Notes under the pieces: generated by a model
Databases searched by the model: none
Told to the model about the DNA's origin: nothing
What the model saw: only the letters and a program-made list of their open reading frames with translations
Source: Nocardioides bizhenqiangii
GTDB taxonomy: Bacteria; Actinomycetota; Actinomycetes; Propionibacteriales; Nocardioidaceae
DNA: 64,000 nucleotides
Direction of reading: 5' to 3'
Assembly: GCF_034661235.1 (NCBI RefSeq)
Contig: NZ_CP141059.1
Span: 310,001 to 374,000 of the forward strand
Shown: piece by piece, positions 41,892 to 51,026 of the stretch
Numbering within the stretch: the first letter of the stretch is position 1
Layout of the letters: each line of letters opens with the position of its first letter
Program-made: the position numbers and the translations under genes

Positions 41892-43396
41892 ACACCGTCG
41901 CGCGGGCCGGTGGCCTGGTGACGCGGGTGGCGGCCCGGCTGCCGCGTCCCGAGGTGTTGCTGGTGTGGCTGCTGGTCGCACACGTGGTGATGAAGCTGCT
42001 CATCTATCCGCTGACGATGAACGCGCCGGCGTACAACGACGAGCAGCAGTACTACGACAGCGCCCGCGCGCTGTCCAACCTGGTGCGCGACGTGTTCGCG
42101 TTCAACACTCCCGACGGTGCCGAGCTCGAGCGCAACGTCGTCGGGTCCGGCTGGTTCATGCCAGGCATGGCGATCCTGATGGCCCCGCTGTTCGTCGTGT
42201 TCCCCGACGCTGCCGACCCGTTGTGCCGTGCCTATCTCGGGCTGGCCAGCTTCTTGGTGCTGCTGTGGGCGGTCGGGTCGCTCCGCAAGCGGCTCGGCAC
42301 CGGCTACGCGGTGCTCTTCGTCGCGTTCCCGGCGCTGCTGCCGAGCTGGGTGCTGATGTCGTTCACCGCGTACGGCGACCCGCTCAGCGGCGTCGTGCTG
42401 ATCGTGCTCGTCGCCCACGTCGTCGACATGCTCCGCAAGCTGCGCGGAGGTGAGCCGCCGGCGTGGAAGGAGGCGGTCCAGCTCGGGCTGCTCGCGATCG
42501 CCGTGCTCTACCTGCGGTCCAGCACGTCCATCGTGCTGGCCGTCCTCGGTGGCGTGACCCTGGTCGCGGCGTTGCTGCTGCTGAGGGGCGTCCAGCGGTG
42601 GCGGGCGGTGGGTGCGGCCGCCGTGGCCGGCCTGGTGTGCATGGTGCTGCTGGCTCCCTGGTCGATCGCGGCGTCCAAGTCCCTCGACACCCGCGTGGTC
42701 ACGACGACCACCGTGCCGATCTCCCTCGCCAACACGTTCGGCGACCGCGAGCAGATCTGCTTCGGCAAGTGCGACCCCGACAGCTATCTCTGGTTCCGCC
42801 CGCTGCGCTACGCGCGCGAGGTCGGCCGCGCGACCGGCGAGTCGGAGGTCGTCGTGGAGAAGCAGATGTCGGACTACGCGCTCCGCGACCTGACGCGCCG
42901 TGACTACGCGCGCCAGGCGTGGTGGAACATCGGCTCCTACTTCTTCATCCCGGCCAACTTCGTCCGCTACATCGCGCCGGACGGCGGACGCGGGGCGGTC
43001 GGTGAGGTCGGCGAGGAAGTCGCGTGGTGGTCGACCTACCTCCTGTACGTACCGTTCTTCCTGCTGATGCTGATCTCGATGCTCTTCGTCCAGCTCCGGT
43101 CGCTGGAGGCGCAGATCCTGGACGCCATCACGAAGCTCGCCCTGCTGGCGCTGTTCGTGCAGCCGTTCGTGCACATCGCGGGGTCCCGCTACTGGACCAC
43201 GGCCGGTCCGCTGTTCATGGTCGCCGCGGTGGGCTTCGTCCGGGAGTCCCAGGTACGACGACGCCCTGGCCTTCCGGTGCGCGAACGTCTCGAGGGCACC
43301 GACGCGCAGCTCAGCCAGTGGCTCAAGCCGGTGCAGCTGTCGCTGTCCGGTGTCTTCGCGCTGACGCTCGTCGTGCTCGGCCTGATGGCCATTTAG
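41888..43396 (+). CDS. Polytopic membrane protein, possibly a GT-C type glycosyltransferase
   Basis: 502 residues with about 11 membrane segments. The first external loop holds APAYNDEQQYYDSARAL, with the acidic pair expected of lipid-sugar-dependent (GT-C/ArnT-like) transferases. A larger external segment with two Cys (EQICFGKCDPDSYLWF) lies near residue 290. Together with the GtrB-like and GtrA genes downstream it forms the usual three-part system: a polyprenyl-phosphate-sugar synthase, a flippase and a transferase. The transferase role is inferred. Confidence 0.82.
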   Translation: MNTVARAGGLVTRVAARLPRPEVLLVWLLVAHVVMKLLIYPLTMNAPAYNDEQQYYDSARALSNLVRDVFAFNTPDGAELERNVVGSGWFMPGMAILMAPLFVVFPDAADPLCRAYLGLASFLVLLWAVGSLRKRLGTGYAVLFVAFPALLPSWVLMSFTAYGDPLSGVVLIVLVAHVVDMLRKLRGGEPPAWKEAVQLGLLAIAVLYLRSSTSIVLAVLGGVTLVAALLLLRGVQRWRAVGAAAVAGLVCMVLLAPWSIAASKSLDTRVVTTTTVPISLANTFGDREQICFGKCDPDSYLWFRPLRYAREVGRATGESEVVVEKQMSDYALRDLTRRDYARQAWWNIGSYFFIPANFVRYIAPDGGRGAVGEVGEEVAWWSTYLLYVPFFLLMLISMLFVQLRSLEAQILDAITKLALLALFVQPFVHIAGSRYWTTAGPLFMVAAVGFVRESQVRRRPGLPVRERLEGTDAQLSQWLKPVQLSLSGVFALTLVVLGLMAI

Positions 43397-43417
43397 CGGT
43401 CCTCTAGAGTTCGCCGC

Positions 43418-44476
43418 ATGCCCGATCCCGCCGACCCTGACGGCGCAGACCGGCGCCGGATCGCCTACGTCCTGCCCGTCTTCAACGAGCAGGACAACAT
43501 CGCGGTGTTCCACTCCGCGCTCAGCGAGGCGACCGACGCGCGGGCCGACCTCGACTTCGAGTTCATCTACGTCGACGACGGCAGCCGGGACGACTCGCTC
43601 GAGCGGCTGCTCGAGCTCCGCGCCGCCGATCCTCGGGTCACCGTGCTCTCCCTCTCCCGCAACTTCGGCCACCAGCTGGCGGTCACCGCGGGGCTCGACC
43701 TGGTCGCCGAGGACTCGTCGGCGGACGCCGTGATCGTGATGGACACCGACCTGCAGGACCCGCCACAGGTCAGCGTGCAGATGCTCGACCTGTGGGAGGA
43801 CGGCGTCGACGTCGTCTACGGCCAGCGCCGCAGTCGCAAGGACACCCTGTTCAAGCGCAGCACCGCCTACGTCTTCTACTGGGTGCTCGACCGGCTCGCC
43901 TCGACCGAGATCCCGCGCAACGTCGGCGACTTCCGGTTGATGGACGCCAAGGTGGTGGCCGAGGTCGCCCGCTACCGCGAGCACGGCCGGTTCCTCCGCG
44001 GCATCGTCGCCGACGTCGGGTTCCGGCAGGAGGCGCTGCTCTTCGACCGCGACGAGCGGTTCGCGGGCGAGACCGGCTACCCGCTGCGCAAGATGCTGAG
44101 CTTCGCGGCCAACGGCATCCTGGGCTTCTCGACCGCGCCGCTGCGGCTGATCAGCCGGCTCGGCATCTTCATCTCCCTGCTCAGCGTGCTGCTGGCGGTC
44201 TACGTGCTCTACGTCCGGCTGTTCCAGCCCGACCAGTCGGTGCCCGGGTGGGCGTTCCTCGGCGTCGGCATGTTCCTGCTCGGCGGCATCCAGCTGATCA
44301 TGATGGGCGTGATCGGGTCGTACCTCGGCCGGGTCTACATCGAGGCCCAGGACCGACCGCTCTACTCCCTCGCGCTGGTCGCTCGGGACGGCGGACCACC
44401 CCACCCGCGGCGGCACCGGGACATGGGTCAGGCCGACCCCGGCATCGACGTACGCCGGCCGAGGTCGGTCTCCTGA
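43418..44476 (+). CDS. GtrB/DPM1-type glycosyltransferase family 2
   Basis: 352 residues. The GT-A domain has FIYVDDGSRDDS, SLSRNFGHQLAV and VIVMDTDLQDPP (DxD), as in dolichol- or undecaprenyl-phosphate hexose synthases, and two membrane helices follow at about 238-262 and 272-298. It would attach a sugar to polyprenyl phosphate on the cytoplasmic face. TAGAGT seven nt before the ATG suggests an added internal promoter. Its stop overlaps the probable CTG start of gtrA. Confidence 0.92.
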   Translation: MPDPADPDGADRRRIAYVLPVFNEQDNIAVFHSALSEATDARADLDFEFIYVDDGSRDDSLERLLELRAADPRVTVLSLSRNFGHQLAVTAGLDLVAEDSSADAVIVMDTDLQDPPQVSVQMLDLWEDGVDVVYGQRRSRKDTLFKRSTAYVFYWVLDRLASTEIPRNVGDFRLMDAKVVAEVARYREHGRFLRGIVADVGFRQEALLFDRDERFAGETGYPLRKMLSFAANGILGFSTAPLRLISRLGIFISLLSVLLAVYVLYVRLFQPDQSVPGWAFLGVGMFLLGGIQLIMMGVIGSYLGRVYIEAQDRPLYSLALVARDGGPPHPRRHRDMGQADPGIDVRRPRSVS

Positions 44477-44928
44477 ATACCCGGATCCCGTGGACGGTGG
44501 TGCGGTTCGCCGGCGTCGGCGTCTGCAACACCGCCATCGACTGGGCGCTGTTCCTGGTGCTGCACGACCGGCTCGGGATCACGCTGGCGAACTTCGTCTC
44601 GTCGAGCGCCGGCATGGTGTTCAGCTTCGTCGTCAACGGGCTGTTCACGTTCCGCGCCGAGCGACTGACCCTCCGGCAGGCGCTGCTCTTCGTGGCGACC
44701 ACTGGCGCTGTGATGTGGGTCGCACAGCCGCTGCTCATCCACGGTTGGCTGTGGGCGCTGGAGCAGATGGTCGACGACGCCGATCTGCGGCTGGCCGTGG
44801 CCAAGCTCGCCTCGATCGCGTGCAGCCTGGTGCTGAACTTCGCCGCCTACCGCCTCGTGGTGTGGCCTCACCTCCCGGGTGCGTCCGAGGGACGAGGACG
44901 CGCCCGAACCGGAGGGGAGATCGAGTAG
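44473..44928 (+). CDS. GtrA-family membrane protein (lipid-linked sugar flippase)
   Basis: About 151 residues with four membrane helices; VRFAGVGVCNTAIDWALF and SFVVNGLFTFRAE are typical of GtrA. No ATG, GTG or TTG lies upstream of GTG 44497 in this frame, and starting there would cut into the first helix. CTG at 44473 overlaps the stop of the GT2 gene as CTGA and has GAGG eight bases upstream, so I place the start there. Conservative alternatives are GTG 44497 or 44500. It would flip the polyprenyl-phosphate sugar. Confidence 0.8.
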   Translation: MNTRIPWTVVRFAGVGVCNTAIDWALFLVLHDRLGITLANFVSSSAGMVFSFVVNGLFTFRAERLTLRQALLFVATTGAVMWVAQPLLIHGWLWALEQMVDDADLRLAVAKLASIACSLVLNFAAYRLVVWPHLPGASEGRGRARTGGEIE

Positions 44929-44933
44929 GCGCG

Positions 44934-45058
44934 CCGGGGCGCGAGGCACGAGCGGACCGGCGACTGCCGTATCGAGATCCGGTGAGACGGTCACCGACGG
45001 CGACCACGTGGAGGGGTCTCGATACGCCCTCGCCTAGGGGCTCGGGCTACTCGACCTC
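44934..45058. repeat. Composite interspersed repeat between gtrA and rex
   Basis: 44934-44960 is a hairpin with loop GAGGCACGA and stems matching at 7 of 9 positions, followed by GTATCGAGATCCGGTGAGACGG. At 45013-45058 there is a forward copy of the GGTCTCGATACGCCCTCGCC... element that ends GGGCTACTCGACC. It separates the glycosylation operon from rex. Confidence 0.7.
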
Positions 45059-45083
45059 CGAGGACTGACCGAGTGCTCCGCAA

Positions 45084-45103
45084 TTTGTTCTCGCGTTCAC
45101 AAA
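45084..45103. promoter_or_regulatory. Rex operator (ROP) upstream of rex-hemA
   Basis: TTTGTTCTCGCGTTCACAAA has a perfect right half (CGCGTTCACAAA) of the Streptomyces-type site TGTGAACGCGTTCACA and a degenerate left half. It covers the -35 region of the promoter whose -10 is TAAATT (45108-45113). Rex therefore probably represses its own operon and heme synthesis when NADH is low relative to NAD+. Confidence 0.75.
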
Positions 45104-45156
45104 CTCCTAAATTGAGTCCGTCGCGGTCCCGGTGAGCGCGGCTGGAAAGTAGAGCT

Positions 45157-45858
45157 GTGACCGCACGGAGTTCGAGCGAGACGGCCCGGGTCATCCCGGA
45201 GGCCACGGTCGCGCGCCTGCCTGTCTACCTCCGGGCCCTCACGGCGCTCGCCGACGACCACATCCGGACCTGCTCGAGCGAGGACCTCGCGACGGCCGCG
45301 GGCGTCAACAGCGCCAAGCTCCGCAAGGACCTCTCCTACCTCGGCAGCTACGGCACCCGGGGGGTCGGCTACGACGTCGACTACCTGCGCTACCAGATCG
45401 CCCGCGAGATCGGCGTCACCCAGGACTGGCCCGTGGTCATCGTCGGGATCGGAAACCTCGGCCACGCGCTCGCCAACTACTCCGGCTTCCGCAGCCGTGG
45501 CTTCCGGGTCGTCGCGCTGCTCGATGCCGACCCGGAGCGGCACGAGGAGATCGTCGCCGGCGTCCAGGTGCGCCCGTTCGACGACCTCGAGGCGATCGCC
45601 CGCGAGCACGCCGTCGCAATCGGCGTCATCGCCACGCCGGCGGGCTCCGCCCAGGACGTCGCCGACCGGATGGTCGCGGCCGGCGTCACCAGCATCCTCA
45701 ACTTCGCCCCGGCGGTGATCTCGGTGCCCGACGGCGTCGACGTGCGCAAGGTCGACCTGTCGATCGAGCTGCAGATCCTCGCCTACCACGAGCAGCGGAA
45801 GGCGCACGAGCACGCGCGCGACGAGATCGCCGCCGCCGCTGCAGGGGGCGAGTCATGA
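45157..45858 (+). CDS. rex: Redox-sensing transcriptional repressor Rex
   Basis: 233 residues. N-terminal winged helix (ARLPVYLRALTAL, CSSEDLATAAGVNSAKLRKD) and C-terminal Rossmann domain (VVIVGIGNLGHALANY) that reads the NADH/NAD+ ratio, with the domain-swapped helix at the end (LSIELQILAYHEQR). GTG 45157 has GGAAAG eight bases upstream. It overlaps hemA by 4 bases; the rex-hemA-hemC-hemD order matches Streptomyces. Confidence 0.96.
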   Translation: MTARSSSETARVIPEATVARLPVYLRALTALADDHIRTCSSEDLATAAGVNSAKLRKDLSYLGSYGTRGVGYDVDYLRYQIAREIGVTQDWPVVIVGIGNLGHALANYSGFRSRGFRVVALLDADPERHEEIVAGVQVRPFDDLEAIAREHAVAIGVIATPAGSAQDVADRMVAAGVTSILNFAPAVISVPDGVDVRKVDLSIELQILAYHEQRKAHEHARDEIAAAAAGGES

Positions 45859-47171
45859 GCGTCCTGGTCGTAGGCATCTCCCACCGCTCGGCGCCCGTCG
45901 CGCTGCTCGAGCGGGTCGCGCTCGACGACGACGGCGTCCAGAAGCTGATGGCCGACGCGTACGCCTGCGACCACGTCGCCGAGGCCACCGTCATCGCCAC
46001 CTGCAACCGGGTCGAGATCTACACCGAGGTCGACCGCTTCCACGGCAGCGTCGAGTCCCTCTCGCGACTCCTCGTCGACCGTGCCGGCGAGGCGACCGAG
46101 GCGATGCTGCCGCACCTCTACGTCCACTACGACGACGGCGCGATCTCGCACCTCTTCCAGGTGGCCGCGGGCCTCGACTCGATGGCCGTCGGCGAGGGCC
46201 AGATCCTCGGCCAGACCCGGGAGGCACTGCGCCGCGGCCAGGAGCTCGGCACCGTCGGGCCCGCCCTCAACACGCTGTTCCAGCAGGCGCTGCGCGTCGG
46301 CAAGCGCACCCGCGCTGAGACCGCGATCGACCAGGTCGCGCCGACCCTGGTGTCCGCCGCGCTCGACCAGGTCGGCGGCGTCGGCGACTCCGTCCGCGGC
46401 AAGGACGTCGTCGTGCTCGGCGCCGGCGCGATGGCCGGGCTGGCCACGGCCACGGTCTCCAGGATGGGCGCCCGCAGGGTCGCCGTCGTCAACCGGTCGC
46501 AGGATCGCGCCCGGCACCTCGCCGCGCAGTACGACGCGCACCCCGTCCCGATGAGCGGGCTCGCCACCGAGCTGGCCGCCGCCGACGTGCTCATCACCTG
46601 CACCGGCTCGGCTGGCACCCTCGTCAGCAGGGACATGCTGGCGACGGTCCGTGCCGCCCAGGAGGAGGACCGGCCGCTCGCGATCGTCGACCTCGCGCTC
46701 CCGCACGACGTCGACCCGACCGCAGCCGACCTGCCCGGGGTCACGCTGCTCGGCCTCGCGGAGCTCGCCGCGGCCCTCCACGACGGGTCCGACGGCGCCG
46801 AGGTGCTCGAGGTGCGCCAGATCCTCGCCGAGGAGATCACCGCGTTCCTCGCCGCCCGCCGCCAGGCCAGCGTCACGCCCACCGTCGTCGCGCTCCGCTC
46901 GATGGCGACCTCCGTCGTCGACGCCGAGATGACCCGGCTCGAGAGCCGGCTGCCCGACCTCGACGAAGCCCTCCGCGCCGAGATCCGCCACACCGTCCGT
47001 CGGGTGGCCGACAAGCTGCTCCACGAGCCCACGGTCCGGGTCAAGGAGCTCGCCAACGAGCAGGGCGCCGTCTCCTACGCCGCCGCCCTCGCCGAGCTGT
47101 TCGCGCTCGACCCCGAGGCCGTCGACGCAGTCACCCGCCCGATCGGCGTCCCCGAGGACGGTGCGCCGTGA
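45855..47171 (+). CDS. hemA: Glutamyl-tRNA reductase
   Basis: First step of C5-pathway tetrapyrrole synthesis: glutamyl-tRNA to glutamate-1-semialdehyde. 438 residues; catalytic Cys in VIATCNRVEIYTEV, substrate site GLDSMAVGEGQILGQ, NADPH domain VVVLGAGAMAGLA and a C-terminal dimerisation helix. ATG overlaps the rex stop, and the stop overlaps hemC. Its product is used by HemL at 52.5 kb. Confidence 0.97.
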   Translation: MSVLVVGISHRSAPVALLERVALDDDGVQKLMADAYACDHVAEATVIATCNRVEIYTEVDRFHGSVESLSRLLVDRAGEATEAMLPHLYVHYDDGAISHLFQVAAGLDSMAVGEGQILGQTREALRRGQELGTVGPALNTLFQQALRVGKRTRAETAIDQVAPTLVSAALDQVGGVGDSVRGKDVVVLGAGAMAGLATATVSRMGARRVAVVNRSQDRARHLAAQYDAHPVPMSGLATELAAADVLITCTGSAGTLVSRDMLATVRAAQEEDRPLAIVDLALPHDVDPTAADLPGVTLLGLAELAAALHDGSDGAEVLEVRQILAEEITAFLAARRQASVTPTVVALRSMATSVVDAEMTRLESRLPDLDEALRAEIRHTVRRVADKLLHEPTVRVKELANEQGAVSYAAALAELFALDPEAVDAVTRPIGVPEDGAP

Positions 47172-48166
47172 CCATCGCGCTCCGCACCGTCCGCGTCGGC
47201 ACCCGGCGCAGCCTGCTCGCGACGACCCAGGCCGAGCAGGTCGCCGCGCTGCTGCGCGAGCGGCTCGACGTCGACACCGAGCTGGTCGAGGTGACCACCG
47301 ACGGCGACCGCAGCCAGGCCGCCGGCACACCCCTGCAGGGCAGCTCGACCGGGGTCTTCGTCGGTGCCCTGCGCGACGCCCTGCTGGCGGGCGAGGTCGA
47401 CCTCGCGGTGCACTCGCTGAAAGACCTCCCGACCTATCCCGAGCCGGGCGTGGTGATCGCCGCCATCCCCCCGCGCGAGGACCCCCGCGACGTCGTCGTC
47501 GCGCGCGACGGACTCACCCTGGGTGAGCTCCCCGCCGGGAGCGTCGTCGGCACCGGCTCGCCGCGCCGGGCCGCCCAGATCAACGCACTCGGCCTCGGTT
47601 TGGACGTGGTCGGCATCCGTGGCAACGTCGACACCCGGATCGGCAAGGTGCGAGCAGGAGAGTGTGACGCGGTGGTGCTGGCGCGAGCTGGGCTGGCCCG
47701 GATCGGGCGGCTGGACGAGGTGAGCGAGGTGCTCGACCCGCTCCAGATGCTTCCCGCGCCCGGCCAGGGTGCGCTCGCCGTCGAGTGCCGCTCCGACGAC
47801 CCGCTCGCCGGCCTGGTCGCCGTGCTCGACGACCCGATGACCCATGCCGCCGTCCTCGCCGAGCGCACCACCCTCGCCACCCTCGAGGGCGGCTGCTCCG
47901 CCCCGATCGGCGCCCTTGCCGACGTCGCCGAGGGCGACCACGGACCCGAGCTGTGGCTCCGGGCCGTCGCGCTCTCACCGGACGGCTCCCTCGCCGTACG
48001 CCGCTCCGCCACCGCCCCGTTGACCGACCGCGCCGCCGCTGCCGCCCTGGGGGCGCGGCTGGCGCAGGAGATGCTCGCCGACGGCGCCGGGCAGCTCGAC
48101 TCCGCTCCCGAACCCGCCCCCACCCACGCCCCCACCGCAGGATCGACAGAGGTGCACAACGCATGA
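47168..48166 (+). CDS. hemC: Porphobilinogen deaminase (hydroxymethylbilane synthase)
   Basis: Polymerises four porphobilinogens. 332 residues; VGTRRSLLATTQAEQV at the N-terminus, the catalytic region VHSLKDLPT, GSPRRAAQI and the cofactor-attachment Cys in LEGGCSAPIGA. The last 30 residues are Pro/Ala/Thr-rich and variable. Overlaps of 4 bases on both sides show translational coupling to hemA and to the cobA-hemD fusion. Confidence 0.96.
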   Translation: MTIALRTVRVGTRRSLLATTQAEQVAALLRERLDVDTELVEVTTDGDRSQAAGTPLQGSSTGVFVGALRDALLAGEVDLAVHSLKDLPTYPEPGVVIAAIPPREDPRDVVVARDGLTLGELPAGSVVGTGSPRRAAQINALGLGLDVVGIRGNVDTRIGKVRAGECDAVVLARAGLARIGRLDEVSEVLDPLQMLPAPGQGALAVECRSDDPLAGLVAVLDDPMTHAAVLAERTTLATLEGGCSAPIGALADVAEGDHGPELWLRAVALSPDGSLAVRRSATAPLTDRAAAAALGARLAQEMLADGAGQLDSAPEPAPTHAPTAGSTEVHNA

Positions 48167-49836
48167 CGCGAAAGACAGCACAGACAGCCGCCACCAAGGC
48201 TGCCCACGCTGCCAATTCAGACGCCACGAACCGCGCGGGCGGCATCGCCTTCGTCGGCACCGGCCCCGGTGACCCGGAGCTGCTCACCGTGCGCGCGCTC
48301 CGGATGATCGAGGACGCCGACGTGCTGATCACCGAGGGGCCCGAGCACCTCGACCTGGTCGCCCGGGTGCGCGGCACCGTCGACCCCGTCGACCCGGGGG
48401 CCGGTCCCGAGATCGTCGACGGTGGCTTCGGGGAGGACGGCCAGCCGCTCACCCACGCCGCCCGCGCCAAGGTGGTCGTCAAGCAGGCCAAGCGCGGGCT
48501 GCGCGTCGTCCGGCTGCTCAGCGGCGACCCGTTCCTCTACGCCTCCGGTCCCGAGGAGGCGCAGGCGGTCGCCAAGGCCGGCCTGGCGTTCGAGGTCGTG
48601 CCCGGTGTCTCCTCGGTCGCGGCCGTTCCGGCGTACGCCGGCATCCCGCTCACCACGAAGGACCACCGCGAGGTCGCCGTCGTCACCTGCGGCGACCGCG
48701 TCGACTGGAGCCGCTACTCCCACGCCCCGACCCTGGTGCTGCTCTCGGCCGTCGGCCAGATCGGCGACATCGCCAAGGACCTGATCGCCGCCGGCCGCTC
48801 GCCGGAGACGCCGGTCGCGATGACCAGCGTCGGCACCACCACCCAGCAGCAGACGGTCACCTCCACCCTCGCCCGGATCGCCGCCGACGCGCGCACCGTG
48901 CGGATCGCCCCGCCGGCGATCACGGTGGTCGGCAAGGTGGTCGACCTCCGGGCGACGCTGTCGTGGTTCGAGACCAAGCCGCTCTTCGGCTGGCGGGTGC
49001 TGGTGCCCCGCACCAAGGAGCAGAGCGCGTCGCTGTCCAACCGGCTGCGCCACTACGGCGGCGTGCCCGAGGAGGTGCCGACCATCTCGGTCGAGCCGCC
49101 GCGCAACCCGCAGCAGATGGACAAGGCCGTGCGCGGCCTGGTCGAGGGTCGCTACGAGTGGATCGCGTTCACCTCGGTCAACGCGGTCAAGGCGGTCCGC
49201 GAGAAGTTCGAGGAGTACGGCCTCGACGCCCGCGCCTTCAGCGGCCTCAAGATCGCAGCGGTCGGCGAGAAGACCGCGCAGGCGATCGCCGCGTGGGGCC
49301 TGCGCGCCGACCTGGTGCCGTCGGGCGAGCAGTCCGCGGCCGGCCTGCTCGAGGACTGGCCCGAGTACGACGAGCAGCTCGACCCCATCAACCGGGTCTT
49401 CCTGCCGCGTGCCGACATCGCGACGGAGAACCTCGTCGCCGGCCTGATCGACCTCGGCTGGGAGTGCGACGACGTCACGGCGTACCGGACCGTGCGGGCC
49501 GCGCCGCCCCCGGCGCCGACCCGCGACGCGATCAAGACCGGCAAGTTCGACGCGGTGGTCTTCACGTCGTCGTCGACCGTGCGCAACCTGGTCGGCATCG
49601 CCGGCAAGCCGCACCCGTCGACCGTGATCGCCGTGATCGGCCCCGCCACGGCGAAGACCGCCGAGGAGCACGGGCTGCGGGTCGACGTGATGGCGCCCAA
49701 GCCCGACGTCGACGTCCTCGTGGAGGCCCTCGCCGACTTCGGTGCCTCCCGCCGCCAGGCGATGGTCGAGGCCGGCGAGACCGTCACGAAGCCGAGCGAC
49801 CGGAAGGCGTCCGGACGGCGGCGTAAGGCCGAGTAG
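48163..49836 (+). CDS. Fused uroporphyrinogen-III C-methyltransferase/uroporphyrinogen-III synthase
   Basis: 557 residues. Residues about 28-270 form a CobA/SUMT-type methylase (GTGPGDPELLTVRA, LLSGDPFLYASG, VVPGVSS), and about 280-535 a HemD-type synthase (FGWRVLVPRTKEQSASL, FTSVNAVKAV, VFTSSSTVRNL). The fusion is usual in actinobacteria and puts siroheme/cobalamin branching beside heme synthesis. Some catalytic methylase residues vary in these fusions, so methylation should not be assumed. N- and C-terminal tails are Lys/Ala-rich. Confidence 0.93.
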   Translation: MTRKTAQTAATKAAHAANSDATNRAGGIAFVGTGPGDPELLTVRALRMIEDADVLITEGPEHLDLVARVRGTVDPVDPGAGPEIVDGGFGEDGQPLTHAARAKVVVKQAKRGLRVVRLLSGDPFLYASGPEEAQAVAKAGLAFEVVPGVSSVAAVPAYAGIPLTTKDHREVAVVTCGDRVDWSRYSHAPTLVLLSAVGQIGDIAKDLIAAGRSPETPVAMTSVGTTTQQQTVTSTLARIAADARTVRIAPPAITVVGKVVDLRATLSWFETKPLFGWRVLVPRTKEQSASLSNRLRHYGGVPEEVPTISVEPPRNPQQMDKAVRGLVEGRYEWIAFTSVNAVKAVREKFEEYGLDARAFSGLKIAAVGEKTAQAIAAWGLRADLVPSGEQSAAGLLEDWPEYDEQLDPINRVFLPRADIATENLVAGLIDLGWECDDVTAYRTVRAAPPPAPTRDAIKTGKFDAVVFTSSSTVRNLVGIAGKPHPSTVIAVIGPATAKTAEEHGLRVDVMAPKPDVDVLVEALADFGASRRQAMVEAGETVTKPSDRKASGRRRKAE

Positions 49837-49843
49837 CGATCCC

Positions 49844-49983
49844 GGTGGTCGAGTAGCCGGAGCCGCTGGGCGAGGGCGTATCGAGACCCAGTGACGTACC
49901 CGCCGACGGTAGGGACGGCCGAAGAGACGGTTGCGCCGTCTCGATACGCCCTCGCGCCAGAGCGCTCGGGCTACTCGACGACC
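49844..49983. repeat. Inverted pair of interspersed repeats between hemD and hemB
   Basis: A reverse copy (49844-49890, GGTGGTCGAGTAGCC... GTATCGAGACC) and a forward copy (about 49937-49983, GTCTCGATACGCCC... GGGCTACTCGACGACC) face each other 46 bases apart, making a palindrome of about 140 bp. It may insulate hemB from the upstream operon. Confidence 0.75.
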
Positions 49984-50011
49984 GAGGGCGGCAGGCTGCG
50001 ACAATAGGCAC

Positions 50012-51004
50012 ATGAGCGAGATCGACCCGCCCGTCGTACGTCCCCGTCGGCTGCGCACCACTCCGGCGATGCGGGACCTGGTCGCGGAGACGACGCTTCG
50101 GCCGAGCCAGCTGGTGCTGCCGCTGTTCGTGCGGGAGGGCATCGCCGAGCCCCAGCCGATCGCCTCGATGCCGGGACTCTTCCAGCACACGCGCGACACC
50201 CTGCGCAAGGCGGTCACCGAGGCCGCCGAGGCGGGGGTCCGGGGCGTGATGCTCTATGGGATCCCGGAGACCAAGGACGCCACCGGGTCCGGCGGGATCG
50301 ACCGCGAGGGGATCCTCAACGTCGCCATCCGCGACGTCGTGGCCGAGGTCGGTGACGCGGTCGTGGTGATGAGCGACCTGTGTCTCGACGAGTTCACCGA
50401 CCACGGGCACTGCGGCGTCCTCACCTCCGACGGCCGGGTCGACAACGACGCGACGCTGGCGGCGTACGCCGAGATGGCGGTCGTGCAGGCCGAGGCCGGC
50501 GTCGACCTGGTCGGGCCAAGCGGGATGATGGACGGGCAGGTCGCCGTGATCCGCGCCGCGCTCGACGCCTCGGGTCACACCGACACCGGCATCCTGGCGT
50601 ACGGCGCGAAGTACGCCTCGGCGTTCTTCGGCCCGTTCCGCGAGGCGGTCGACTCCTCCTTGGAGGGTGACCGCCGCACGTACCAGCAGGACCCGCGCAA
50701 CGGCACCGAAGGAGTCCGCGAGGCGCTGCTCGACGTCGAGCAGGGCGCGGACATCGTGATGGTGAAGCCGGCGCTGGCCTACCTCGACGTGCTGCGCCAG
50801 GTCCGGGACGCGCCCGAGCTCCGCGGCGTGCCGGTCGCCGCCTACAACGTCAGCGGCGAGTACGCCATGGTCGAGGCCGCGGCCGCCAACGGCTGGATCG
50901 ACCGCGAGCCGGCGATCCTCGAGACGCTCACCGCGATCAGCCGGGCCGGCGCGGACGTCATCCTCACCTACTGGGCCGCGGAGGCCGCTCGTCTGGTGCG
51001 CTGA
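50012..51004 (+). CDS. hemB: Delta-aminolevulinic acid dehydratase (porphobilinogen synthase)
   Basis: Joins two aminolevulinates into porphobilinogen. 330 residues with Schiff-base Lys residues in [13 protein letters not shown] and [13 protein letters not shown]. The metal loop reads [14 protein letters not shown]: Cys-x-Asp...Cys, between the zinc type (Cys-x-Cys...Cys) and the magnesium type (Ala-x-Asp...Asp). GACAAT six nt before the ATG suggests a leaderless promoter of its own, separate from rex control. Confidence 0.96.
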   Translation: MSEIDPPVVRPRRLRTTPAMRDLVAETTLRPSQLVLPLFVREGIAEPQPIASMPGLFQHTRDTLRKAVTEAAEAGVRGVMLYGIPETKDATGSGGIDREGILNVAIRDVVAEVGDAVVVMSDLCLDEFTDHGHCGVLTSDGRVDNDATLAAYAEMAVVQAEAGVDLVGPSGMMDGQVAVIRAALDASGHTDTGILAYGAKYASAFFGPFREAVDSSLEGDRRTYQQDPRNGTEGVREALLDVEQGADIVMVKPALAYLDVLRQVRDAPELRGVPVAAYNVSGEYAMVEAAAANGWIDREPAILETLTAISRAGADVILTYWAAEAARLVR

Positions 51005-51026
51005 GGCGCGCGCTCGGAAAAAGGCG

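Noticed and set aside
41534..44416. Very long open frame on the - strand opposite the glycosylation operon
   Set aside because: It mirrors the codon pattern of the polytopic and GT2 genes, is full of Asp/Gln/His/Arg runs and has no domain; typical antisense frame of high-G+C DNA.
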